64,000 bases of DNA from NCBI RefSeq assembly GCF_008365385.1, contig NZ_QOVF01000001.1:930001-994000 (forward strand). The letters are read 5' to 3'. Source of the stretch: Halopseudomonas laoshanensis. Lineage in GTDB: Bacteria > Pseudomonadota > Gammaproteobacteria > Pseudomonadales > Pseudomonadaceae. Below the pieces are notes generated by a model, which was not told where the DNA came from, searched no databases, and saw nothing but the letters and a program-made list of their open reading frames with translations. The translations under genes were made by a program, and so were the position numbers. This document shows, piece after piece, positions 19,052-25,763 of this stretch (within the stretch, counting starts at the first letter, position 1; every line of letters begins with the position of its first letter).

Positions 19052-19591
19052 ATGAATATCCTCGCTGTCTATGATCACGACCAGCTCCAGCTACCAGGCA
19101 AAGTCCTGACCCATTCCGAGGATATTGAGCCGCTGCTGGCTGGCATGGGTGTGCGCCTTGAGCGCCTGCAACCGCTGCCTACTCTAGGGCAAGATGATTC
19201 TGATCAGACCATTACCTCGGCCTTTGAACCGGTATTGGCTGACAGTCAAACAGCGGGCCCCTTGCCCTGTTTGCGAGTACAGAGAATGGAAGCGCTACCG
19301 GGTTATGCAGATGAAGCGCCGCACGCAGATGAGCAGTGTTTCGAGCAAGCTACAGCACGGCTGCAGGTGAGGGGCGCGGGTGTCGTCTGTCTGCATCAGG
19401 ATCGCCAACTGCTGGTGTTGAGCTGTCGTCAGGGTGATTTGCTGACACTCCCTGCGCGTCTGGCCCATTGGTTTGTTCCCAGCGCCGGACAGCCCAGCCT
19501 GGTGATTCATGCGGCTGCGACGCAGCAAGCGCTGATCGCGGAGCTAACCGGTAATGATATTGCCAGCCGTTATCAGGTGCTTGAATTGTAA
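19052..19591 (+). CDS. Acireductone dioxygenase-like cupin lacking metal ligands
   Basis: A 179-residue protein with the overall shape of acireductone dioxygenase (ARD). It has an N-terminal half of matching length, the core GDLLTLPARLAHWF and the C-terminal ELTGNDIASRY. True ARDs bind Fe or Ni by HxHxxxE plus a later His. Aligning without gaps from the C-terminal core, the three first ligands fall on Gln95, Phe97 and Thr101; only His139 is kept. The methionine-salvage reaction is therefore doubtful. It follows the MFS gene as in P. aeruginosa, where the real ARD gene is also nearby; no other salvage gene is seen here. Confidence 0.72.
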   Translation: MNILAVYDHDQLQLPGKVLTHSEDIEPLLAGMGVRLERLQPLPTLGQDDSDQTITSAFEPVLADSQTAGPLPCLRVQRMEALPGYADEAPHADEQCFEQATARLQVRGAGVVCLHQDRQLLVLSCRQGDLLTLPARLAHWFVPSAGQPSLVIHAAATQQALIAELTGNDIASRYQVLEL

Positions 19592-19646
19592 AACGTTGGG
19601 TGCGCGCTTGAGCTATAGTAAAGACCCATTGTAAAAGGAGCTTTAT

Positions 19647-19838
19647 ATGAATGTGAGCGTCGGTAACGGCTTTCTTGGTCTGGTTATTCTGATTCTGGAT
19701 ATCTGGGCGATCATCAATATCGTGCAGAGTAATGCCAGCACTGGCGCCAAGGTGTTGTGGGTGGTGTTGGTACTGCTGCTTCCGGTAGTCGGCCTGATTA
19801 TCTGGTTCTTTGCCGGCCCGCGCGGTGGAAAGGTTTGA
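19647..19838 (+). CDS. PLDc_N domain small membrane peptide
   Basis: A 63-residue protein of two hydrophobic helices (LVILILDIWAIINIV and VLWVVLVLLLPVVGLIIWFFAGPR). The tryptophan-proline pattern is typical of the phospholipase-D-nuclease N-terminal domain as a stand-alone peptide. AAAGGAG lies six bases before the ATG. Its stop directly abuts the ATG of the following SDR gene, so the two are probably one operon. The function is unknown; cardiolipin-synthase-like activity is not expected without the catalytic domains. Confidence 0.8.
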   Translation: MNVSVGNGFLGLVILILDIWAIINIVQSNASTGAKVLWVVLVLLLPVVGLIIWFFAGPRGGKV

Positions 19839-20600
19839 ATGGAGTCTGAAAATCTTCCTGTGGCACTGGTTACCGGTGCCGCCAGAGGGATAGGTAAAGG
19901 CATTGCCGCCAGCCTGCTGCGTGCAGGCTGGTCGGTAGTTCTCACCGATGTAGACGAGCCCGCGGGTCAGGCCGCGGCAGAAAAGCTGGCTCGGCTGGGT
20001 ACGGTTGAATTCATCCCTATGGATGTGAGCGATGAGGCGAGCGTGATGGCCTGCATCGAACGTATTGAAGGTGATTTCGGCCAGCTTGATGGTCTGGTCA
20101 ATAATGCCGGTATGGCTGACCCGGACAATGGGCCGATCGAACAACTGAGCCTGGAGGCGTGGAATCGCAAGTTGGGGACCAATCTCACTGGTGCGTTTCT
20201 GGTAGCCAAGCACTGTATCCCCATGCTACGTGAAAGCGGGGGTGCAATCGTCAATATAGCTTCCACGCGAGCAGTACAGTCTGAAGCGCATACCGAGGCA
20301 TACGCGGCCAGTAAAGGTGGCTTGGTCGCGCTGACGCACGCATTGGCTGTTAGCTTGGGGCCGACCATCAGGGTTAACGCAGTAAGTCCGGGCTGGATAG
20401 ATACGCGTGACAATGCCCAGCAACAAAGCGACCCCTTACGCGCGGTCGACCATCAACAACACGCAGTAGGGCGTGTTGGCCAACCTCGTGATATCGGTGC
20501 TTTGGTGGTGTTTTTGCTGGGGCCAGCAGCAGGATTTGTGACCGGGCAAAATCTTGTTGCAGATGGCGGGATGACGCGCCAGATGATTTACGTAGAATAA
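19839..20600 (+). CDS. SDR family oxidoreductase
   Basis: A 253-residue short-chain dehydrogenase. The motif TGAARGIG occurs near residue 11, and NNAG is present. The catalytic set is IVNIASTRAVQ, YAASK and the preceding Asn region; GFVTGQNLVADGG closes the fold. Asp after strand beta-2 (VVLTDVDEPAG) suggests NAD(H). The substrate is unknown. It starts on the base after the PLDc_N peptide stop and has no separate promoter. The gene has no ribosome site of its own apart from AAAGG within the upstream stop region. Confidence 0.9.
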   Translation: MESENLPVALVTGAARGIGKGIAASLLRAGWSVVLTDVDEPAGQAAAEKLARLGTVEFIPMDVSDEASVMACIERIEGDFGQLDGLVNNAGMADPDNGPIEQLSLEAWNRKLGTNLTGAFLVAKHCIPMLRESGGAIVNIASTRAVQSEAHTEAYAASKGGLVALTHALAVSLGPTIRVNAVSPGWIDTRDNAQQQSDPLRAVDHQQHAVGRVGQPRDIGALVVFLLGPAAGFVTGQNLVADGGMTRQMIYVE

Positions 20601-20628
20601 AGTTTCTATCCCTCTCCGGTTAGCCCCC

Positions 20629-21195
20629 ATGTTCTTGATTCGTTGCTGCCTTTTTGCCCTGGCTTTAGGGAGCTCGGGGCTGTTATTGGCCGACCCCTCG
20701 GCCTGGGATGCGGTGCGCGAGGGCAGGGCGATGGTTATCCTGCGGCATGCCTACGCACCGGGTATCGGAGATCCCGATAACTTCAGCCTGAACGACTGCG
20801 CCACGCAGCGGAATCTGAATGCGCAGGGAAGGGAGGAGTCTAGACGCTGGGGTGATTACCTGCGCAAGCAGGGGCTGGGTTCCGCTACCGTGTATACCAG
20901 CCGTTGGTGCCGGGCAGTCGATACCGCAGAAGGCTTCAAGCTGGGACAAGTGCAGCTATTGCCAGAACTGGATTCGTTTTTTCAGGATCGAGCGAACGCT
21001 CAGGAACAAATGCAATCATTGCGCCGCTTTATCGCTGCGCTGCCTGCAGGCGAACCGGTCATCATGGTCAGTCATCAGGTGAATATTACGGCCTTGACCG
21101 GTGAGTTTCCGGGCTCTGGTGAAGCGTTGTTGCTAGCCCTGCCTTTGAGTGACCGGCCAACGCTACTCGCCAGAGTGCCAGCGCCGGAGTATTAG
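20629..21195 (+). CDS. Exported histidine phosphatase family protein
   Basis: A 188-residue protein with a signal peptide (hydrophobic FLIRCCLFALALGSSGLLLA, cleavage near residue 21). The mature domain is of the histidine phosphatase superfamily, with catalytic RHA at 39-41, QGREESRRWGDYLR, and the second His in VMVSHQVNITALTG. YTSRWCRAVDTAE is the usual third motif. It probably works in the periplasm, unlike SixA at 1924. The substrate is unknown. The gene is 28 bases after the SDR gene and its stop lies in the loop of a strong hairpin. Confidence 0.85.
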   Translation: MFLIRCCLFALALGSSGLLLADPSAWDAVREGRAMVILRHAYAPGIGDPDNFSLNDCATQRNLNAQGREESRRWGDYLRKQGLGSATVYTSRWCRAVDTAEGFKLGQVQLLPELDSFFQDRANAQEQMQSLRRFIAALPAGEPVIMVSHQVNITALTGEFPGSGEALLLALPLSDRPTLLARVPAPEY

Positions 21196-21205
21196 CCGGC
21201 GCTGG
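21178..21205 (+). other. Strong hairpin around the histidine phosphatase stop codon
   Basis: CCAGCGCCGG (21178-21187) pairs perfectly with CCGGCGCTGG (21196-21205), and the TAG stop is in the loop. No T-run follows. It may protect the mRNA 3' end or act together with the hairpin just downstream. Confidence 0.5.
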
Positions 21206-21215
21206 TATGGCGGTG

Positions 21216-21238
21216 TAGAGTGCAGTTGCTCTATTTTT
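21216..21238 (+). terminator. Short hairpin with T5 tail
   Basis: TAGAG (21216-21220) pairs with CTCTA (21229-21233) and TTTTT follows. It ends transcription from the histidine phosphatase side and overlaps the last codons of the convergent fpr gene. The stem is only five base pairs. Confidence 0.45.
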
Positions 21239-22004
21239 CGACGAATGCCCGCTCGATTACATAGTGCCCCTGGTCGCCATGACGGGCTTCCTTGAAGCCG
21301 CGCTCATCGAGAATGGCGCAGAAATCCTTGAGCATGCTTGGGCTACCGCACAGCATGAATCTGTCCTGCTCCAGATCAAAGGCGGGCAACCCGATATCGT
21401 CGAACAGCTTTCCGCCGGTCATCAGGTCCGTCAGGCGGCCCTGATTGCGAAACGGCTCCCGTGTCACAGTGGGGTAATAAATCAGTTTTTCCCTGATCTC
21501 TTCACCAAAGTATTCATGGTTAGGCAGTTCATCGGTGATCAGATCCTGATAAGCCAGCTCGCGCACGTGTCGGCAACCGTGGGTGAGGATGACCTTGTCA
21601 TACTGCTCGTAGGTTTCGGGATCCTGAATGATGCTGATAAAGGGTGCTAACCCAGTGCCGGTGCTGAGCAGGTAAAGGTTGCGTCCTGGTAACAGGTGAT
21701 CCAGTACCAGCGTACCTGTGGGTTTACGGCTGATGACGATCTGGTCGCCTTCGGCAATATTCTGCAGGCGAGATGTCAGCGGGCCGTCCGGCACCTTGAT
21801 GCTGAAGAACTCCAGGGTGTCTTCATAGTTGGGACTGGCAATACTGTAGGCGCGCATCAGCGGACGGCCTTCAACTTCCAGCCCAATCATGATGAAATGA
21901 CCGTTTTTGAAACGAAAACCCGGATCCCGCGTTGTTCGGAAGCTGAACAGATTATCAGTCCAGTGGTGCACGCTGAGTACCGTTTCGGAATTGAAGCCCG
22001 CCAT
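21231..22004 (-). CDS. fpr: Ferredoxin/flavodoxin-NADP+ reductase
   Basis: A 257-residue FAD enzyme that exchanges electrons between NADPH and ferredoxin or flavodoxin. The FAD motif RPLMRAYSIASPNY is near residue 49, with LLPGRNLYLLSTGTGLAPFISI as the NADP-binding loop. The C-terminus ends YVIERAFVEK, as in pseudomonad Fpr (subclass I). It faces finR with 125 bases between, the arrangement known in P. putida and P. aeruginosa, where FinR controls fpr in response to oxidative and osmotic stress. Confidence 0.95.
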   Translation of the reverse strand: MAGFNSETVLSVHHWTDNLFSFRTTRDPGFRFKNGHFIMIGLEVEGRPLMRAYSIASPNYEDTLEFFSIKVPDGPLTSRLQNIAEGDQIVISRKPTGTLVLDHLLPGRNLYLLSTGTGLAPFISIIQDPETYEQYDKVILTHGCRHVRELAYQDLITDELPNHEYFGEEIREKLIYYPTVTREPFRNQGRLTDLMTGGKLFDDIGLPAFDLEQDRFMLCGSPSMLKDFCAILDERGFKEARHGDQGHYVIERAFVEK

Positions 22005-22080
22005 TTAAATTCCCCCTGTAAGACTTGAGATATAAAGCCTGGATATCTTTAACTTGCGTGCAGTGTAAGGGCTGGCTAAC

Positions 22081-22099
22081 CTATCGGTAAAACAAATAG
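22081..22099. promoter_or_regulatory. LysR-type operator candidate between fpr and finR
   Basis: CTATCGGTAAAACAAATAG has arms CTAT and ATAG separated by 11 bases, fitting the T-N11-A rule for LysR regulators. A further CTAT follows at the end of ATAGTTTGGCTAT, giving two overlapping half-site pairs. The expected ligand is FinR. Confidence 0.45.
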
Positions 22100-22129
22100 T
22101 TTGGCTATATGTAAACGGAAAAACCGATA

Positions 22130-23011
22130 ATGAAATACAGTTTCAGGCAGCTTGAAGTCTTTCTCGCCACCGCGGCGCATGAAAATCTTACGCGGGCGGC
22201 CGAGAGCCTGGCCATGTCTCAGTCGGCCGCCAGTAGCGCGCTGCGAGATCTTGAGCAGCAGTTCTCTGTGCAGTTGTTCGACCGTATTGGCAAACGTCTG
22301 CAGCTTAACGAGTTGGGCCAGAACATTCGGCCTCGGGTTGAGGCGTTGCTGGATCAGGCGCGCAGCCTCGAGCAGGCAATGGCTCGGCATGAGGAGCCGG
22401 GCCATCTGAAAGTCGGGGCGACCCTGAGTATCGGTAATTATCTCGCAGTGGAGATCATGGCCCAATACATGCTCGAACAACCGGGCGCAAAAGTGCAGCT
22501 GCAGGTGGCCAACACGTCCACCATTGTTCAGAAGCTGCTTAATTTCGAGTTGGATATCGGCCTTATAGAAGGGGAGACGCAGCATGCTGATCTGGAGATG
22601 CTGCCGTGGCGGGACGATGAGTTGGTGGTCTTTTGTGCCCCCGATCACCCCTGGGCGGGCAAACCTTGGCTGAATGATGAAGACCTGCTGGCGGCGCAAT
22701 GGATTATTCGTGAACCTGGGTCGGGTACGCGCCAACATTTTGAGTGGGCCATGCACGGCTTGCTGCCGCAATTGCAGATCAAACTCGAGCTTCAGCATAC
22801 CGAGGCGATCAAGCGCGCAGTAGAGGCCGGGTTGGGCGTAGGCTGCCTGTCGGCAATTACCCTGGTGGAAGCCTTCCGCAGGGGCAGTCTGGTGCCGTTA
22901 TCAGTACCGCAGCGGGATTTCCGGCGGGGTTTCTACTTTGCATTGCATCGCAGCAAATTCCGAACGGCAGGATTGCAAAGCTGGCTGGAGTTATGCCGCG
23001 CGTCCGTTTGA
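22130..23011 (+). CDS. finR: LysR-type regulator FinR
   Basis: A 293-residue LysR regulator. The N-terminal helix-turn-helix covers about residues 3-62 (FRQLEVFLATAAHENLTRAA and SQSAASSALRDLE). A CysL-like effector-binding domain runs from about residue 90. It is identified as FinR from the divergent fpr neighbour; sequence alone would only say LysR family. FinR in pseudomonads activates fpr. The ATG is 125 bases from the fpr start. Confidence 0.85.
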   Translation: MKYSFRQLEVFLATAAHENLTRAAESLAMSQSAASSALRDLEQQFSVQLFDRIGKRLQLNELGQNIRPRVEALLDQARSLEQAMARHEEPGHLKVGATLSIGNYLAVEIMAQYMLEQPGAKVQLQVANTSTIVQKLLNFELDIGLIEGETQHADLEMLPWRDDELVVFCAPDHPWAGKPWLNDEDLLAAQWIIREPGSGTRQHFEWAMHGLLPQLQIKLELQHTEAIKRAVEAGLGVGCLSAITLVEAFRRGSLVPLSVPQRDFRRGFYFALHRSKFRTAGLQSWLELCRASV

Positions 23012-23040
23012 AGAACACCTCTAGGATAAATCGCGTGCAC

Positions 23041-23086
23041 AAAAAAGCCTGACGTCATCACATGCTTGTGATTAAACGTCAGGCTT
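23041..23086 (-). terminator. Rho-independent terminator of the glycine-zipper gene
   Basis: On the minus strand, AAGCCTGACGT pairs with ACGTCAGGCTT (arms 23045-23055 and 23076-23086), with an inner stem ATCACA/TGTGAT. A TTTTTT run follows at 23046-23041. It lies just after the minus-strand gene stop. Confidence 0.88.
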
Positions 23087-23101
23087 GATGGGAGCTGCGT
23101 A

Positions 23102-23638
23102 TTACTGCTTGGAAAGAACCAATTGGCCTTCTTCCAGCGGAATGCGGTTGCCTGGTTTGTGATCCATGCGAACGCTGCCTTCTTCCTCGCCGATGGTGTA
23201 ATCCACCTGATAGGCAACTACCCGGTCATTGCTGTCGTAAACAGTCTCGCAACGGGTTTCAGTTGTGGTGTAAGTGCTGTTCTGCTGCATTCTTTCCTGG
23301 GTTTTATTCCCAGCGTAACCGCCAGCTGCAGCGCCTGCGACGGTAGCAATTTTCTTGCCGCTGCCACCACCTACCTGGTTACCAAGCAGGCCACCTACAA
23401 CGGCACCAGCGACCGAGCCGAGCACTTGATGTTGATCCTGAACAGGCTTCTGCCGGTTGACGGCCACCTCTTGGCAAACCTCTCTGGGAGTTTTCTCGGT
23501 TTGCGTGATTTCTTCCACATTAACCACTTGGGCGTAGGTAGGCTCTTTGTCCGAAAGCGCGGTATAGCCGGCAATCGCACCGCCGGCGGTGGCTACTACA
23601 GCACCGATAATGATGCCCGACAGCATTGACTTGTTCAT
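23102..23638 (-). CDS. Glycine-zipper 2TM domain envelope protein
   Basis: A 178-residue protein. Residues 1-28 form a signal or membrane segment (MLSGIIIGAVVATAGGAIAGY). Residues about 72-108 form a glycine zipper (VLGSVAGAVVGGLLGNQVGG and GKKIATVAGAAAGGYAGN). The C-terminal 65 residues are beta-rich with two cysteines (C54 region and ETRCETVYD). It resembles SlyB/17-kDa surface antigen-like envelope proteins but has no lipobox. A candidate AlgU promoter and a good terminator frame it as a single-gene unit. Confidence 0.83.
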   Translation of the reverse strand: MNKSMLSGIIIGAVVATAGGAIAGYTALSDKEPTYAQVVNVEEITQTEKTPREVCQEVAVNRQKPVQDQHQVLGSVAGAVVGGLLGNQVGGGSGKKIATVAGAAAGGYAGNKTQERMQQNSTYTTTETRCETVYDSNDRVVAYQVDYTIGEEEGSVRMDHKPGNRIPLEEGQLVLSKQ

Positions 23639-23688
23639 GATGAAACTCCAGTGCGATGAAATGTGTGCATTTTTTTAGTACGCACTGT

Positions 23689-23715
23689 TCTGACAAGACA
23701 CTGTGACATAGGTTC
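23689..23715 (-). promoter_or_regulatory. Candidate AlgU (sigma-22/RpoE-type) promoter
   Basis: On the minus strand GAACCT, 16 bases, then TCAGA fits the AlgU/RpoE pattern GAACTT-N16-17-TCTGA with one mismatch in each box. The start site would be near 23682, about 44 bases before the glycine-zipper gene. Envelope-stress control of such a protein would be sensible, but this is inference. Confidence 0.4.
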
Positions 23716-23731
23716 ACACTTTAGTCTGTAA

Positions 23732-25684
23732 CTAATGTGACGCAGGTCGCATTCTCAAGCGCGTGGTAAGCTCAAGTGTCACCGGACGCCGCCACTGATC
23801 CTCTAGCTTTTGTCGCAATACGCGTAGATCGGCCAACAGAATGGGCTGCTCCGCGACCAGATCGCCGCGGATAATCACCTCATCGCCTGAGCGACTCACC
23901 TGCGGCACCAGTAGGCTCATACTCTTGCCATGAATGACAAAGGCTTCACGGGTCAGGTCATTTTCGATCTGCCATCTATCGTTGATGTCCTTGAAAGCAA
24001 TCGTCAGGGGTATTGCTACGGTGGCCAACAGCAAAGCGGAGACCGCCAAACCTCTGCGCGCCTGCAGTAGCGGTGCATAGCCAAGTACCAGAAAAGTCAG
24101 AGCCGCACTGAGGGCAATCCCCACCAGGTTAGTCAGAAACAGCAGCATGGCACCGCTGAAAACGTCCCACTGCCACCAGCCGATACCGATGCCCGCCACC
24201 GACAAGGGTGGTACCAGAGCCACGGCAATGGCCACGCCGGGCAGACTTTTCATCACGCTTTCGCGGGCGTGGGCATAACCGCCGGCAATACCTGACGCAA
24301 TCGCGACGCCCAGATCGAGAAGGTTGGGGTGTAGGCGACCAGCCATTTCCGGAGTGATTTTATTAATCGGAATCAACAGGCCGAGAATGGCCGCAGTCCC
24401 TAGCGCCAACAGAACACCTGCGCCAATAGTGGTGAGAGAGCGCTGCAGCAGGTTGCTGTTGCCGCGCAGCAACCCCATCGCCAGAGAAATGATCGGCGCC
24501 ATCAACGGCGCCAGCACCATGGCGCCAATGATCACCGCGGCACTGGAGAGAAACAAGCCGAAGCTGGCTACCACCACGCTGAGCACCATCAGCGCGACGT
24601 AGTGGGTATGCAGTTGGGCGTTATCGCGCAAGAGCAGGAAGAGATCCTTGAAATCGTCTTCCAGAGCTCGGGTAAAAAGCGGCAGGTGGCTCTGGATCAT
24701 GCTCAACCGCGCCTGATTGGTCGGCAGGTTGTCGATCTTCATGGTGTCTTTGCTATGGTTGCCTGGCGCCGGATTAGCCTGAGCGATGTCACCGGTATTG
24801 ATCCGCACTGCCTGTGGGTACAGACGCAGCTCAATGGTAGCCGCCTCGCGCCGGCGCCCATCCACATAGTAGGCAAGCGGTTTGCTCGATTCGATCTTCA
24901 GGTACTGACTTTTGATATAGCTGACAGCCTTGGGCAGCCGGTTTACCCGGCTTTCTCCGCTGACCACCCCGGCAACCAGGAAACCCAGATACTCGCTGAT
25001 GGATTTTGGCGCGATCAGGATGCTTGATACCTTGCCGTCCTGTGCCGAGAGACTCGCGTTGATCAGTCGTGCCGCCGCCGCATTGATATCATTTTCGATT
25101 ACCACCATGCCGGTGATGGCTGTTTTCAGCGTCACATCCTTGCCGGTGGTCAAAGTGACCGGAAAAGGCTTGATAGCCCGCAGGTTCTTCAGGCTGCTCC
25201 ATATCAGCGCAAGCCAGTAGAGCAGGTGCTGCCAGCGCGATGCCTGTCGGTTCAGATAGGTTTTACTACGCTGATCAATGAAGGGTGTTTCACCCAGCAT
25301 GACCATGCCGAGAACCACTTCGTCATTACAGCGGGCGATGTCCATGGCAGTCGCGTCGACGCGAAAGGCCAGCTTAAGGGCGTCGGGCGCTTTGCTCGGA
25401 ATGCCGAACCATTTGTGCAGCCGGCTTTTGCTCGCCGCAGGCAGTATTCCCAGGGAAAAATTAAGTGTTTTTGCCAGGTTGACGTGTTCTGTGATGTTTT
25501 CTTCATCGACCACGATGACCACGTGATCCGCCATCGTCAGACAGCTTCCGGGCGTTTTGAAAAAATCTTCGGTAGTGAATTCAAACAGCTCTATGTCTTC
25601 TGCCACGGCAAAGACACGGATATCCTCGAGCTTGTTCTGATGGGCATGGGAGCAGACTAACAGCGCTTTTTTGTGCAGGGTCAC
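23732..25684 (-). CDS. DUF389 (TIGR00341-type) membrane protein with N-terminal kinase-like domain
   Basis: A 650-residue protein in two parts. Residues about 1-310 are soluble and resemble a lipid-kinase (DAGK) fold in outline: FSLGILPAASKSRLHKWFG sits where the glycine-rich turn would be, but no clear GGDGT motif is seen. Residues about 370-590 hold several membrane helices of the DUF389 type (AVIIGAMVLAPLMAPIISLAMG, ALVPPLSVAGIGIG). A soluble tail follows. I start at GTG 25684 because AAGGA lies six bases upstream; a TTG two codons earlier is possible. The function is unknown. Confidence 0.82.
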   Translation of the reverse strand: MTLHKKALLVCSHAHQNKLEDIRVFAVAEDIELFEFTTEDFFKTPGSCLTMADHVVIVVDEENITEHVNLAKTLNFSLGILPAASKSRLHKWFGIPSKAPDALKLAFRVDATAMDIARCNDEVVLGMVMLGETPFIDQRSKTYLNRQASRWQHLLYWLALIWSSLKNLRAIKPFPVTLTTGKDVTLKTAITGMVVIENDINAAAARLINASLSAQDGKVSSILIAPKSISEYLGFLVAGVVSGESRVNRLPKAVSYIKSQYLKIESSKPLAYYVDGRRREAATIELRLYPQAVRINTGDIAQANPAPGNHSKDTMKIDNLPTNQARLSMIQSHLPLFTRALEDDFKDLFLLLRDNAQLHTHYVALMVLSVVVASFGLFLSSAAVIIGAMVLAPLMAPIISLAMGLLRGNSNLLQRSLTTIGAGVLLALGTAAILGLLIPINKITPEMAGRLHPNLLDLGVAIASGIAGGYAHARESVMKSLPGVAIAVALVPPLSVAGIGIGWWQWDVFSGAMLLFLTNLVGIALSAALTFLVLGYAPLLQARRGLAVSALLLATVAIPLTIAFKDINDRWQIENDLTREAFVIHGKSMSLLVPQVSRSGDEVIIRGDLVAEQPILLADLRVLRQKLEDQWRRPVTLELTTRLRMRPASH

Positions 25685-25763
25685 CGGCAAATCCTTACAA
25701 GATGAGCCGGCATTCTGCTTTATTTTTGCTGGTTTTGGCAGCCTGGCGCGCAGAGGCAGCGGG

